Below are positions 26,632 through 35,861 of a stretch of 64,000 nucleotides of DNA, piece after piece. The position numbers were made by a program, and so were the translations under genes. This DNA is from Candidatus Riflebacteria bacterium HGW-Riflebacteria-1. GTDB taxonomy: Bacteria; Muiribacteriota; Ozemobacteria; Ozemobacterales; Ozemobacteraceae. The notes under the pieces are model-generated. The model saw nothing but the letters and a program-made list of their open reading frames with translations, did no database searches and was not told the DNA's origin. How positions within the stretch are numbered: position 1 is the first letter of the stretch; each line of letters begins with the position of its first letter. The stretch is from contig PGYB01000008.1 of NCBI GenBank assembly GCA_002839445.1, forward strand, positions 1-64,000, in the 5' to 3' direction.

Positions 26632-27348
26632 ATGACAAGGTTTTTCAAGACTCTGCCCGCCCTGTTGCTGTCAATATTTCTGGTGGCCAACAGCGCCGAA
26701 TTGAGTGCCGCCGCTTTTCATGACCTGATCAGAGCAGGCAAACTCGACCAGGTGCGCAACGAAGTGGCGCGCGACAGCATACTGGCCAATATGGCCGATG
26801 AAATCGGGCACTCGCCATTGCACATCGCGGTAATCTACGGGCAAATGCGCATAGTAAATGTACTCATCAACGCTGGTGCCGAAGTTAACGCCGTAGATCG
26901 CCTCAAAAGACTTACGCCACTTCATTATGCTGCTTTTCACAACCATCCGAAAATCATGCTCTTTTTGTTGAGCCGGCGGGCTGATCACAGCATGGCCGAC
27001 AGCGACGGCAATCTGCCGCTGCACTTTGCTGCCGCCAACGGCTGTTTAAGCAATGTAGAAATACTGCTGCAGCACCGTGCCAACCCTGATTGTCTCAACA
27101 AAAACTGGCAGACACCACTGCATCTTGCAGCTTACGCCGGGCAGAAACGTGACATTTTTCCAGCGGCATCACAGAAAGAAAGCGACTATCTTGCGGTCAC
27201 CAGGCTTTTATTGCTGTCCGGCGCCACTCCCGGCATAAAAGATATCTGGCAGAACCGGCCCGAAACTATTGCCTGGCAACGCGGCCAAAACAAAGATTTT
27301 GCCAAAAGTTTTACCCGTCTGCTGTCTGGGCGCGATCTGCACCGATAA
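26632..27348 (+). CDS. Secreted ankyrin-repeat protein
   Basis: 238 residues: a signal peptide (about 1-26), then four or five ankyrin repeats between about 30 and 225. Repeat cores are visible as SPLHIAVIYGQ, TPLHYAAFHNH, LPLHFAAANGC and TPLHLAAYAGQ. The fold predicts a periplasmic or surface protein-binding scaffold with no enzyme activity of its own. GGAGG lies about 7 bases before the ATG. It is followed by the diguanylate cyclase gene 120 bases downstream on the same strand. The partner is unknown. Confidence 0.9.
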   Translation: MTRFFKTLPALLLSIFLVANSAELSAAAFHDLIRAGKLDQVRNEVARDSILANMADEIGHSPLHIAVIYGQMRIVNVLINAGAEVNAVDRLKRLTPLHYAAFHNHPKIMLFLLSRRADHSMADSDGNLPLHFAAANGCLSNVEILLQHRANPDCLNKNWQTPLHLAAYAGQKRDIFPAASQKESDYLAVTRLLLLSGATPGIKDIWQNRPETIAWQRGQNKDFAKSFTRLLSGRDLHR

Positions 27349-27467
27349 TATCGGCGCGGCGACATAAAGGTTTTTTGCCGGTACCCGGAAAAACTTTACT
27401 TGTAGCCCTGTTTTTTATTAAACTACAACAACTAAATTGATCAAACGAGATCTGGCAGGAAAAAAAC

Positions 27468-29591
27468 ATGAACGAACAAGCAGAGGGAAGCTCATCTGAA
27501 AACGCCGTCTCCGCAGCCGTTACAAATGGCAGCGCTCAGACATGCAACAATAACGTCGAAAAAATTGGTTTTTTTCAAAGCATAAAGCTGCGAGTGTGGG
27601 CAGGGATATTCCTGCTGACCCTTCTGCCACTACTGTCAATGGGCGGTTACTCTTTTAACGTTCTCGGCGAGATCGCGCGCGATATTCTTATAGAAGCTAA
27701 CATACAGGCTTTCCAACAGGTCAAATACGAAGTAGACCAGTATGTCAACGGCTATGACGAGTTGACCGGGTTTCTGGCCAGTGATGTTCGTCTGCAGCAA
27801 CCGCAGAGTAACGAGGCTCGGCAGGCCATGCAACAACTCGACCAGGCTTATGAGTATGTTGAACGTATCGTCATGTGCAGTCGCGACGGCAATCTGTTGT
27901 CACATTCAAAGCCTGATGATACTGCGATAACCGGGTTATCAGTGCCCGAAAAACTCCTGATCAGCATGCCCGAAAAGATATTCTTTTCCCCAGAAGCCTT
28001 TCATGTCAAGGCTGCTATCTCAAACGCTCCTGATGCACCAGTTCTTATAACCACCATATCATTTTTAAAGCTGCGCAAATCGCTGGAAGGCATCACTTTC
28101 GGAACCAATTTCCGCTACTTTCTGGTTACCCAGAACGGTGAAAACATTCTTGAACAGCCTGATTTTCCGAAGAATCTCATCGCAGAGCTTATGGAAAAGC
28201 AGTGCGGCGCGTACGATCTGCTGCCAACGCGCGCCGGGCTCTCGCCCCAGCTGGTAATTTCCCTGCCGATTCTGCAGTATGGCCTGCGTATTTTCGTTTT
28301 TCAGAACGCCGGCGATGTATACGCGGTAGCCCGTTCAATCGGCAAAAAGACCTTTAATTTTACACTGCTGCTGTGTCTGATCGCCTTTATAATGGCAACT
28401 TATTTCAGTCATCGCATGACCAGCCCGGTTATTGAGATCGCGCGCAAGGCCAACGAGCTGAGCGAAGGAAATCTCGAAGTCACAGTCGCGGTCAACAGCA
28501 GAGATGAAATTGGCTTTCTGGCCAGCTGTTTCAACAACATGAGCTACCGCATCCGCAAAAAGGTCTTTGAACTGAGTGCGATGTATCATGTCACTCAGTT
28601 GATCAATACTTCAGCGACATACCAGCAGGCACTCGACGGTTGTCTTGAGCACCTGATTGAGATTTTCAAGGCACAGCGTGGTTCGATTATGCTTCTGAAC
28701 GAAGACAAGACCAGACTGCGAGTTGAAAGCTTCAAGCAGGCTGAAAGAGCCACGACTGAGAGTGATCGCACCCCGAGAAACCGGCTCGAACTCAAAATTG
28801 GCGAGGGTATTGCCGGCGAAGTCGCCGAGAGCGGCAATGCGATTTTGTGCATGGATTGCAAGTCTGACGAACGTTTCAAAAATTACGACACACAAAATGA
28901 CCTTAAATCACCAGACACGCTGATATCAGTGCCGTTGACCGTACATGGCAATACCATGGGCGTCATCAATCTGACTGACCGCTCTAACAGTCGGCCTTTC
29001 AGCAACGAAGACCTCGATCTGCTTCTGGCGATAGCCAAGCAGATGGCCATGTCTATCGACAACGCACGCCTGCATGACCTGTCAATCAGCGATGGACTCA
29101 CCGAGCTTTATATCAGAAGATTCTTTGAAATCCGCCTCGACGACGAAATCAAACGCGCGCGCCGCTTCAGCTTTCCGCTGACACTGGTCATGTTTGATGT
29201 TGATGGTCTGCAGTTGATCAACGACAAACACGGTCGCAAAGCCGGCGACGGTGTTTTGTTCGAGATTGCGCACATTTTAAAAGACTCAGTGCGCGCCACC
29301 GATATCCCGGCGCGATTTGGCGATGAAGAATTCGCGGTGATTCTCGCACACACTACTGCCGAGCAGGCATTAATCTTTGCTGAGAGACTGCGAGAGCGCA
29401 TAGCAAAAACAAAGATCAAGACCATCAGCGCAGAAGTACAGGTTACCGTCAGTGTCGGTCTTGGTGAATATGAGGCCAGTATTGAACGTCACTACCAGTT
29501 GGTAGAGCACACGCAGCGCGCTGTCGAACTCAGCAAACAAAAGGGCAAAAATTGCACCACCACCTGGAAAAAAGAGGAGCAGAAGTCATGA
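27468..29591 (+). CDS. Membrane diguanylate cyclase with HAMP, GAF and GGDEF domains
   Basis: 707 residues: membrane helix (about 38-62), extracytoplasmic sensor region (to about 295), second helix (300-318), HAMP (320-370), GAF (about 370-535) and GGDEF (about 540-700). The GGDEF signature reads GDEEF (residues 618-622), so the second Gly is Asp. The metal-binding FDVDG and the allosteric RxxD site (609-612, five residues before the signature) are intact. It probably makes c-di-GMP, but the altered signature leaves some doubt. AGGA lies upstream of the ATG. Its stop overlaps the ATG of the TAXI-type binding-protein gene (ATGA), a strong sign of coupled translation. Confidence 0.9.
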   Translation: MNEQAEGSSSENAVSAAVTNGSAQTCNNNVEKIGFFQSIKLRVWAGIFLLTLLPLLSMGGYSFNVLGEIARDILIEANIQAFQQVKYEVDQYVNGYDELTGFLASDVRLQQPQSNEARQAMQQLDQAYEYVERIVMCSRDGNLLSHSKPDDTAITGLSVPEKLLISMPEKIFFSPEAFHVKAAISNAPDAPVLITTISFLKLRKSLEGITFGTNFRYFLVTQNGENILEQPDFPKNLIAELMEKQCGAYDLLPTRAGLSPQLVISLPILQYGLRIFVFQNAGDVYAVARSIGKKTFNFTLLLCLIAFIMATYFSHRMTSPVIEIARKANELSEGNLEVTVAVNSRDEIGFLASCFNNMSYRIRKKVFELSAMYHVTQLINTSATYQQALDGCLEHLIEIFKAQRGSIMLLNEDKTRLRVESFKQAERATTESDRTPRNRLELKIGEGIAGEVAESGNAILCMDCKSDERFKNYDTQNDLKSPDTLISVPLTVHGNTMGVINLTDRSNSRPFSNEDLDLLLAIAKQMAMSIDNARLHDLSISDGLTELYIRRFFEIRLDDEIKRARRFSFPLTLVMFDVDGLQLINDKHGRKAGDGVLFEIAHILKDSVRATDIPARFGDEEFAVILAHTTAEQALIFAERLRERIAKTKIKTISAEVQVTVSVGLGEYEASIERHYQLVEHTQRAVELSKQKGKNCTTTWKKEEQKS

Positions 29592-30565
29592 AAAAGACAG
29601 CCATTGTTCTGGCAGCAGCAATCTTTTTTCTCGTTGGTCAAACTGTTTTTGCGGCCGATTATAATCTTAAGCTGGTCAAAAAGTTTTATTCGATCGGCAC
29701 GGCAAGCATAAGCGGCACCTATTATCCAACCGGCAATTCAATCGCCAGAATTCTCAGCAACAGCATACCGGGACTGGTCGCCATTGCTGAGCCGACTGCC
29801 GGATCACTCGCGAACATTGAGTATCTAAGACGCGGGCAGATTGATCTGGCTCTTTTGCAGAGCGATGTGGCCTGGCAGGCTTATAACGCTGCCTCTGATG
29901 CGAAATTCAGAGAACTGCGCGTAATCGCCTCGTTGTACTCAGAAGTCATTCAGCTGATTGTTCGCGAAAATTCAGACGTAAAAGAGCTCAGTGACCTTAA
30001 AGGCAGGCGCATCGCGGTTGGCGAAAAGGACAGCGGCAGCGCCGCAAGCATCATAATGGTCCTCAAGGCAGCCGGCCTCGAAGAAAGCGATTACACTATC
30101 ATCTATGAGAGATTTACCCGCGGCACTGAATCTTTGCTTGACGGTTATGTCGATGCGGTTTATTACGCAGGAGCGGTTCCGGCAGACGGTATCACGCGGC
30201 TTGCCGCCAAGACACCACTGCGGCTTATCGGCGTTCCTGCTGATGTTCGCGGCAAACTTCAGGCAGAGCACCCTTACTTTACCTCTGAGATTATTCTGGC
30301 CGGATCTTATAAAAACCAGAAAAGCGATATAACGACAATTGGCTTTAGGGCCCTGTTTGCCGCCACCGAAAGATTATCAGCCAACGAAGTTGACAACATT
30401 CTTAACGCCATCTACGACAACCCCGGAACACCGTCTTCCGGGGCAACACCAGAACTTAAGTTGCGCATAAACGATGCTCTTAAAGGCGTTCAGCCTGAAA
30501 TGTTGCACGAGGGGGCCCGCCGCTTCTTTGGCCGGCGCGGCATGACTACATATTCTGAGAAATAG
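29588..30565 (+). CDS. TAXI-family periplasmic solute-binding protein
   Basis: 325 residues from the ATG at 29588 (GAGGAG nine bases upstream), with a signal peptide (about 1-22, ending VFAAD). The mature part matches TAXI (TRAP-associated extracytoplasmic immunogenic) binding proteins: SIGTASISGTYYPTGNSIAR at the N-terminus, then EYLRRGQIDLALLQSDVAW and the DLKGRRIAVGEKDSGS segment. These usually deliver carboxylates to a fused DctQM permease. No permease gene is in the neighbourhood. The four-base overlap with the diguanylate cyclase gene suggests instead that it presents a ligand to that enzyme's periplasmic domain. That role is inferred. Confidence 0.9.
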   Translation: MKKTAIVLAAAIFFLVGQTVFAADYNLKLVKKFYSIGTASISGTYYPTGNSIARILSNSIPGLVAIAEPTAGSLANIEYLRRGQIDLALLQSDVAWQAYNAASDAKFRELRVIASLYSEVIQLIVRENSDVKELSDLKGRRIAVGEKDSGSAASIIMVLKAAGLEESDYTIIYERFTRGTESLLDGYVDAVYYAGAVPADGITRLAAKTPLRLIGVPADVRGKLQAEHPYFTSEIILAGSYKNQKSDITTIGFRALFAATERLSANEVDNILNAIYDNPGTPSSGATPELKLRINDALKGVQPEMLHEGARRFFGRRGMTTYSEK

Positions 30566-30723
30566 CCCCCTGATTCAGCTAGCGTTTCTGTTCAGAGTAA
30601 ATTTGCGGTGAGAATTTGCCGCACATAATGATATTGACCTGAGCTCTCAACAGCAACAAGACTTTTGACTGAGCCGAGTTAAAAAATCAGCAGGCAAATG
30701 ACCGCTTAAGCGAGGAATGAAAT

Positions 30724-30752
30724 TTGGCAATTTGCAGATTTATCAGTATAAT
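30724..30752 (+). promoter_or_regulatory. promoter of the PLD-family gene
   Basis: TTGGCA (30724-30729), a 17-base spacer and TATAAT (30747-30752). The TTG at 30724 could be mistaken for a start codon, but it is the first part of the -35 hexamer. This fixes the true start at the ATG at 30784. Confidence 0.65.
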
Positions 30753-30783
30753 TTATAAAAAATCTCAATCGGGCGGTGTACAT

Positions 30784-32844
30784 ATGAGTCTTAAACGCAC
30801 CAGATTCATGGCGCTGGCAATAATGTTTTTTATTCTGTCGTTTGGTTGCATGAACCTTGCGGCCGAAGACGCAAAGTCGGCCTTCGACCGTTACCAGTCA
30901 CTTTATAAAACATATCAGGAAGCGGTCATGAACCAGGCTGATAAGCGCAGCCTTGAACAGATGGCCGCCGATCTGCAGGCTGCCAGCCGCGATTACTACC
31001 GCTCTATTGGCGTCAATGTAACTTTTGACGCTGAAAATCCGACTGAACCAGTCATTTCACAAGACGACCGCCAGGATGACCAGGCCGTCACTACCCGTGC
31101 GCAAAAATCTGAACTGCAGAGGCAGTATGACCAGATTCTGTCATTGCTCGGCAGCCCTGACCGGGTCAATAAGCTGGCAGACATCCAGAAGCAGCTCGAA
31201 GACTATCTCAAGACCTGTACTGATGCAGCCTTGCAGAAAGAAGCAGTTTTTCAGCTTGCCGAAGTGGTTTACGAGCGCACTGCCAGCCTTTCGCAAGCAC
31301 AGAACGTACTTCTCAGCTATGCTAAAGTCACCAGAAACGCTGAATTCAGGCGGCAGGCGATGGCCAGAATCAAGGTTCTCAAACGCAAGTCAGTTGTCGC
31401 CCAGAAGCGTGAAGAATTCAAGCAGATTCAGCAGACCACGATAAATAAATGGGGAAAATACAGCAAAACCTCGTGGCTGGCAATACCGGTAAAGGTATGG
31501 AGTCTGGGCGGTTATGCGGTTAATAACCTGCAACGCCGTGCAAAAGGGCGCGAACTCGACAAGGCCCTCAAAGATTATGACCAGGCAGTTCTCGACACTT
31601 ACCCGGCCGGTTCTGCTGATGCGCTGACCCGCTCACGACTTGTTCCGCTCAACACCGTGCGACTGCTGGTCAATGGCAGAAGCAGCTTTCATTACCGCCT
31701 TGAACGCGCAAAGCAGGCGACTTCCAGCATATATTTTCAGACTCTGCTTTATCAAGATGATGAAACCGGCAACAAGATTGCCGACATTCTCATCGAACGC
31801 GCCCAGAACGGCGTAGATGTCAGACTTATTCTTGACGATTTTTTCTCGTTCAACAAAAAGGGCGGCGTCATTCAGCGCTTGCGCAATGGCGGCGTGCAGG
31901 TGCTGATCAACAACCCGATTCTCAAAAACCTGCTCAAAGCCAACTTTAGATCGCACCAGAAACTGTTTATCATCGACGAGAGCATCGCGATAGTTGGTGG
32001 CATGAATACTGGCGACGAGTATGCCAAGGGCGAGATCACCGAATATGGCTGGCGTGATACCGATGTTGAACTGCAGGGGCCAATTGTGCGCGACGTGCTC
32101 GACCTTTTTGAGCGCAACTGGGAAGACCTGACGGTTAAAAAGTGGAACGAAACCGGAGCGTTCAGCAAGCAAAAAAGAGCCAAAGAAATTATTACCGAAT
32201 TCGCTCCTCTTAAAAATGTCGACAAGCTCATTCGCGGGCCACTGCCGGTATATTTTGAGCAGACACCTGTATTTGAAGACGTTGACGCAAGATTCGTAAC
32301 GACTTTTCCGATCAACGAAAAAGACGACAACGTGCTCGACCTTTTTGAAATATATCTGAACCGCGCCAGAACTGAAGTAATTCTCGAAACCGGCTATTTT
32401 ATTCCGACGCAGCGGCTGGTTGATGCCATTGCGGCCGCCTGTGCACGTGGCGTGTCGGTAAAAATCATTACCAATTCAATAGAATCAAACAATCACCCCT
32501 ATGGTGGCCTGGCTGGCCGGTCGACTTACGAGCCGGTTCTGCGATCGGGCGCCAAGATTTTTGAATGGCAGGGCGCTCAGACGCTGCACTCAAAAGTCAG
32601 CCTGTTCGACAACTTTGCTGTTACTATCGGCGCTTATAACATCAATTCACGCAGCCACAGCTGCGATTCAGAAGATGTAATCGCGCTCGAAGATCATCGG
32701 GTTGCCAGAGCTTTCAGATATGTTCTGTACAAAGACCTTGGGCGTTGCCGCGAAATCACGCTTGCAGAAGCCCAGAGCTGGAACAAAGATCTGGCAGTCA
32801 AAGCTAAAATGCAGTTTTTCAGCCTGTTCAAATTCATGTTCTGA
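30784..32844 (+). CDS. Exported phospholipase-D-family protein (cardiolipin synthase-like)
   Basis: 686 residues from the ATG at 30784, preceded by GGGCGGTG. A signal-like hydrophobic stretch (about 8-25) ends in FGCMNLAAE, so it is exported or anchored; the lipobox is imperfect. Residues 30-280 are helical and not recognised. The PLD part follows with two HKD motifs, HQK...D at about 391 and HSK...D at about 602, so both halves of the active site are present. Such enzymes make cardiolipin or cleave phosphodiesters. The long N-terminal helical region and the export signal are unlike ordinary ClsA. A strong terminator follows. Confidence 0.88.
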   Translation: MSLKRTRFMALAIMFFILSFGCMNLAAEDAKSAFDRYQSLYKTYQEAVMNQADKRSLEQMAADLQAASRDYYRSIGVNVTFDAENPTEPVISQDDRQDDQAVTTRAQKSELQRQYDQILSLLGSPDRVNKLADIQKQLEDYLKTCTDAALQKEAVFQLAEVVYERTASLSQAQNVLLSYAKVTRNAEFRRQAMARIKVLKRKSVVAQKREEFKQIQQTTINKWGKYSKTSWLAIPVKVWSLGGYAVNNLQRRAKGRELDKALKDYDQAVLDTYPAGSADALTRSRLVPLNTVRLLVNGRSSFHYRLERAKQATSSIYFQTLLYQDDETGNKIADILIERAQNGVDVRLILDDFFSFNKKGGVIQRLRNGGVQVLINNPILKNLLKANFRSHQKLFIIDESIAIVGGMNTGDEYAKGEITEYGWRDTDVELQGPIVRDVLDLFERNWEDLTVKKWNETGAFSKQKRAKEIITEFAPLKNVDKLIRGPLPVYFEQTPVFEDVDARFVTTFPINEKDDNVLDLFEIYLNRARTEVILETGYFIPTQRLVDAIAAACARGVSVKIITNSIESNNHPYGGLAGRSTYEPVLRSGAKIFEWQGAQTLHSKVSLFDNFAVTIGAYNINSRSHSCDSEDVIALEDHRVARAFRYVLYKDLGRCREITLAEAQSWNKDLAVKAKMQFFSLFKFMF

Positions 32845-32869
32845 TCTCACAAATGTTCAGAGAATCCCG

Positions 32870-32911
32870 AAAGAGGCTGCGTGGCCGCTACATCCCACGC
32901 AGCCTCTTTTG
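32870..32911 (+). terminator. intrinsic terminator after the PLD-family gene
   Basis: A perfect 15-bp stem: AAAGAGGCTGCGTGG (32870-32884) pairs with CCACGCAGCCTCTTT (32895-32909), around a 10-base loop, with a four-T run at its 3' end. Confidence 0.85.
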
Positions 32912-33056
32912 CGATATGGTTAGTTCGCGACACAGACGCGCAGAGGCTTTTGCAGCAAGACAAGCCTTCGCCGACCTTTTCCCAAAGCGGAAAACGTGCG
33001 GTAAAGAGTTGCCTGACAGGCATTGTTCTTACTCTTTGTTAACCGCGACAAGTATC

Positions 33057-33085
33057 TTGCCGATTATGTAAGAATGCTTTAGAAT
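33057..33085 (+). promoter_or_regulatory. promoter of the GAF-PAS gene
   Basis: TTGCCG (33057-33062), 17-base spacer, TAGAAT (33080-33085). The transcript would start near 33092, leaving a leader of about 40 bases before the ATG at 33131. Confidence 0.6.
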
Positions 33086-33130
33086 CCAATATTGAATTTG
33101 CATTGCAGACGGGTCGCTGGAGAGCAGAAA

Positions 33131-34036
33131 ATGGAATTAAGAAAACGACTGGGCAGCCTTGAGAAGATCATCGCCATGGGTGAAAAACTTTTGACGACCT
33201 TCGATATTGAGGAACTTCTCGACGCGCTTGTTGACAGCGTTTCATCCTTGATGTCAGCGCAGGGAGCTACTTTATATCTGGTCGATCCTTTTGACAACCG
33301 TCTGGTTTCGCAGAGCATAAAGAGCAAGGCGGTCAAAGAGATTTCGGTAGCGATGGATCACTCGTCAATTGCAGGATACACCGCCACCACCCGCAAAAGC
33401 CTCAACATCAGAGATGCGTATGCAGATCTAAGTGAAATTCACCCCGACGTAAAGTTTAACCGAAGCTACGACGAGGTTTCTGGCGTAAAGACCCGCAATA
33501 TAATCACCCACCCGCTGATCGTGCATGGCGAGCTGATCGGAGTTTTTCAGGTAGTAAACAAACTGGCCGGCGACTTTGATGAGGATGATCAGGCGATGTT
33601 GCGCAATTTTTCGCTGATCGCGGCTATCGCGATCATGAATGCGCGCCTGATGGAGCAGGTCATGGAAGCGCAGTCAAGCTCGTTCAATGTAATAGAAAAC
33701 ACATCAGACATGGTTATTGTGCAGAACCGCAACGGGCTTATTCTGCAGATCAACCGCAGCGCCAGCGAATTTTTGCGCCTGCGCGGTCGCAGCACAGAAG
33801 TCTCGGGCAAGGCTTTTTCAGAAGTGTTTCCAGAACTGAGCAATTTTACGTCTGAGATCAAAAGAGTTATAGATGGCCGTCTTGACAAGGCTGTTTCGAA
33901 CGGCAAGCCAGCCTACGTGATTCTGACCGAACGCAACATCAGCCAGAACATTGAGAAAGTCACTCTCATCGTTAAAAGCGTCAGCCTGGATGATATTGAC
34001 TTACCGGTTCCGCCTAACAACAAAACGCACGACTAA
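33131..34036 (+). CDS. Cytoplasmic GAF-PAS sensory protein
   Basis: 301 residues from the ATG at 33131, with GGAG about 8 bases upstream. A GAF domain spans about 12-170 (DHSSIAGYTATTRKSLNI and the LIVHGELIGVFQVVNK strand are typical). A PAS domain spans about 190-285 (ENTSDMVIVQNRNGLILQIN). There is no output domain: no kinase, GGDEF, EAL or DNA-binding part. It may act as an anti- or co-regulator, or as a partner for another signalling protein. It has its own promoter and converges with the TlyA-type gene. Confidence 0.85.
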   Translation: MELRKRLGSLEKIIAMGEKLLTTFDIEELLDALVDSVSSLMSAQGATLYLVDPFDNRLVSQSIKSKAVKEISVAMDHSSIAGYTATTRKSLNIRDAYADLSEIHPDVKFNRSYDEVSGVKTRNIITHPLIVHGELIGVFQVVNKLAGDFDEDDQAMLRNFSLIAAIAIMNARLMEQVMEAQSSSFNVIENTSDMVIVQNRNGLILQINRSASEFLRLRGRSTEVSGKAFSEVFPELSNFTSEIKRVIDGRLDKAVSNGKPAYVILTERNISQNIEKVTLIVKSVSLDDIDLPVPPNNKTHD

Positions 34037-34050
34037 TCCTTCGTCACGGT

Positions 34051-34854
34051 CTAGCTCTTGCTGGCATGGGCGGAGGCGATTATTTCACTTATCTTTTCGG
34101 CTGAGAATTGCTGCTGTGTTTTTTTCCAGTGTGAGAGGAATTCGATATTCTTGCGCGGGTCTACGCGCGGCACTGGCACCAGTTCATGCAGATAAAGCCG
34201 CGCTGTTGCGTTAAGAAATTCTTGAAGAGAAAGAATCACCTGTAGATGCACCTGCGGGTCGATAACAATGCCGCCTTCGGGAACCTGCTCTCTCTCTGCC
34301 TCGAACTGCGGCTTGATCAAGGCGAGCAACGACCCTGCATCCTTCAGCATGACTGCAGCTTTGGGTAGAATCTGGCGCAGTGAAATAAAAGAAACATCAG
34401 TGACAGCAAGATCGAATGCCTCGCCAAACTCAGTGTCAGCAACCAGTTTAAAATTGGTTCGATCCTTGACGATTACTCTGGGATCATTCTGCAATCTGGC
34501 ATCGAGCAGGCCATAACCGACATCTACCGCGACAACTTCTCTGGCACCATTGTGCAGCAGAACATCAGTAAATCCGCCGGTAGAAGCTCCGATGTCAAGG
34601 CAACGCAGGCCGTCTGCCTGCAGATCGAATACGGCAAAAGCCCGTTCAAGCTTGAGGCCGCCACGCGAGACCCAGCGACAATGCTTTGGCTTGTGCACCA
34701 GAACGGTAGCAACGCTCAGCTTTTCGCCGGCCTTTTCCCAGACGTGATCGCCGCTGCGAATTTCGCCGGCCATAATCAGGCGACGCGCTGTAAGCAGGTC
34801 AGGGGCCAGGCCCTGTAACACGACAAGCTCGTCAGCTCTGGCTTTCTTCGCCAT
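34051..34854 (-). CDS. tlyA: TlyA-family S4/FtsJ-like rRNA methyltransferase
   Basis: 267 residues, using the ATG at 34854 because GGAG lies six bases before it; another in-frame ATG four codons upstream has no site. An N-terminal S4 RNA-binding domain (about 1-60) is followed by an FtsJ/RrmJ-like methyltransferase fold. The SAM motif DIGASTGGFTDVLL and the catalytic-region residues around VTDVSFISL are visible, as is IKPQFEA. The family 2'-O-methylates rRNA; in mycobacteria it modifies 16S and 23S rRNA and affects capreomycin sensitivity. The old name 'hemolysin' is not supported by sequence. It appears to be transcribed alone. Confidence 0.92.
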   Translation of the reverse strand: MAKKARADELVVLQGLAPDLLTARRLIMAGEIRSGDHVWEKAGEKLSVATVLVHKPKHCRWVSRGGLKLERAFAVFDLQADGLRCLDIGASTGGFTDVLLHNGAREVVAVDVGYGLLDARLQNDPRVIVKDRTNFKLVADTEFGEAFDLAVTDVSFISLRQILPKAAVMLKDAGSLLALIKPQFEAEREQVPEGGIVIDPQVHLQVILSLQEFLNATARLYLHELVPVPRVDPRKNIEFLSHWKKTQQQFSAEKISEIIASAHASKS

Positions 34855-34912
34855 TTTAGACTCCATAAAAAAAGGTTGTCCAATATTACACTAAAACACA
34901 ATTTGCATCACA

Positions 34913-34940
34913 TTGATTTTAAAGTGAATGATGATAGAAT
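34913..34940 (+). promoter_or_regulatory. promoter of the zinc-ribbon membrane protein gene
   Basis: TTGATT (34913-34918), 16-base spacer, TAGAAT (34935-34940), about 70 bases before the ATG at 35009. Confidence 0.55.
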
Positions 34941-35008
34941 AATACAAGAGCGATGCCGATAGAAGAGCAAAAGCAGGGCAAAAAAGAACGACAGGAGCGA
35001 GAGAGTTG

Positions 35009-35833
35009 ATGGCTGAAATCAGGTGTGAACAATGCTCAGCGATGATCGATGTTCCCGCGGAATACAGTCAACCCTTTGTCAAATGTGCCAACTGCGGCGC
35101 GCACCAGAAAACACCTGAAACCGGTGACGAGCCTAAATATCGTCTGGTAGATGCCGCGACCCGTGCACGTGGGCAGCAGTCTGTCGACATCTCGGCACTA
35201 TCTAAATCGCCAGAAGAGCCGAGACCGAAGAAACAAAAGTGGCGCAATATCACTCCGCCACCAGCTCTCGCTTCAGCCGCGAAAAAAGAGGCCGCGGCCA
35301 GACAGACCGCGGCTGGCCCGAAAATTGTCGGCGGTGTTGTTGACGAAGGCAGTGCTATCGAAGACGCGCTCGGCAGCAGCGGCATGGAAATGCTTATGCA
35401 GCTTGCCGCGTCTTACATGTGTGAGTTAAACGAGAACGCCAAGGCTCGCGGCAGATCAAAAGCCACGCAGACGCTCATGCGCTCGCGCGTGCCGGCTGAA
35501 CTGGCTGGCAGAGCTCTGGCATACGCTGAAAAAAGCGAAGAAATCGAAAAGATTCTCTGGGATAATTATCGTTCAAATATGCTCAAGGGTCTTGGCATAT
35601 TTGCAGTCGGCCTGGTCATATCAGTGCTCGTGCATACTCTGGCCCACCCTGGCTGGGAATTTGTCCTCTTTCAGGTGACTTATGCGGTGGGCTTTGCCTA
35701 CGCGGCAAATGCCGGGCTCAACATGGCCGGGCTCAAGATTCCGGTTCTGCGCAACGAAATGGTGCACTACGGCTTTATAATCGTCGCAACTATGATGATT
35801 CTAACGTATCTCGCTGTCGGAATCTGGTCCTAG
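35009..35833 (+). CDS. Zinc-ribbon protein with C-terminal membrane helices
   Basis: 274 residues from the ATG at 35009; a TTG directly before it is also possible. The N-terminus holds a two-knuckle zinc ribbon (CEQC at about 6-9 and CANC at about 27-30). A Pro/Lys/Ala-rich linker runs to about 120, then a helical region, then three predicted membrane helices at about 192-212, 215-240 and 248-270. The family is not recognised. The layout, zinc ribbon plus disordered linker plus membrane part, resembles many poorly known bacterial membrane proteins. It is convergent with the MATE gene. Confidence 0.7.
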   Translation: MAEIRCEQCSAMIDVPAEYSQPFVKCANCGAHQKTPETGDEPKYRLVDAATRARGQQSVDISALSKSPEEPRPKKQKWRNITPPPALASAAKKEAAARQTAAGPKIVGGVVDEGSAIEDALGSSGMEMLMQLAASYMCELNENAKARGRSKATQTLMRSRVPAELAGRALAYAEKSEEIEKILWDNYRSNMLKGLGIFAVGLVISVLVHTLAHPGWEFVLFQVTYAVGFAYAANAGLNMAGLKIPVLRNEMVHYGFIIVATMMILTYLAVGIWS

Positions 35834-35861
35834 AATTTTCTCAGGCATTTTCTAAGACACT

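Noticed and set aside
30724..30783. TTG start for the PLD-family gene
   Set aside because: The TTG is part of a well-spaced -35/-10 promoter, so it lies upstream of the transcript start; the ATG at 30784 has its own ribosome binding site.
34051..34854. Hemolysin function for the TlyA-family gene
   Set aside because: The S4 plus FtsJ-like methyltransferase motifs show an RNA methyltransferase; nothing in the sequence suggests a pore-forming toxin.
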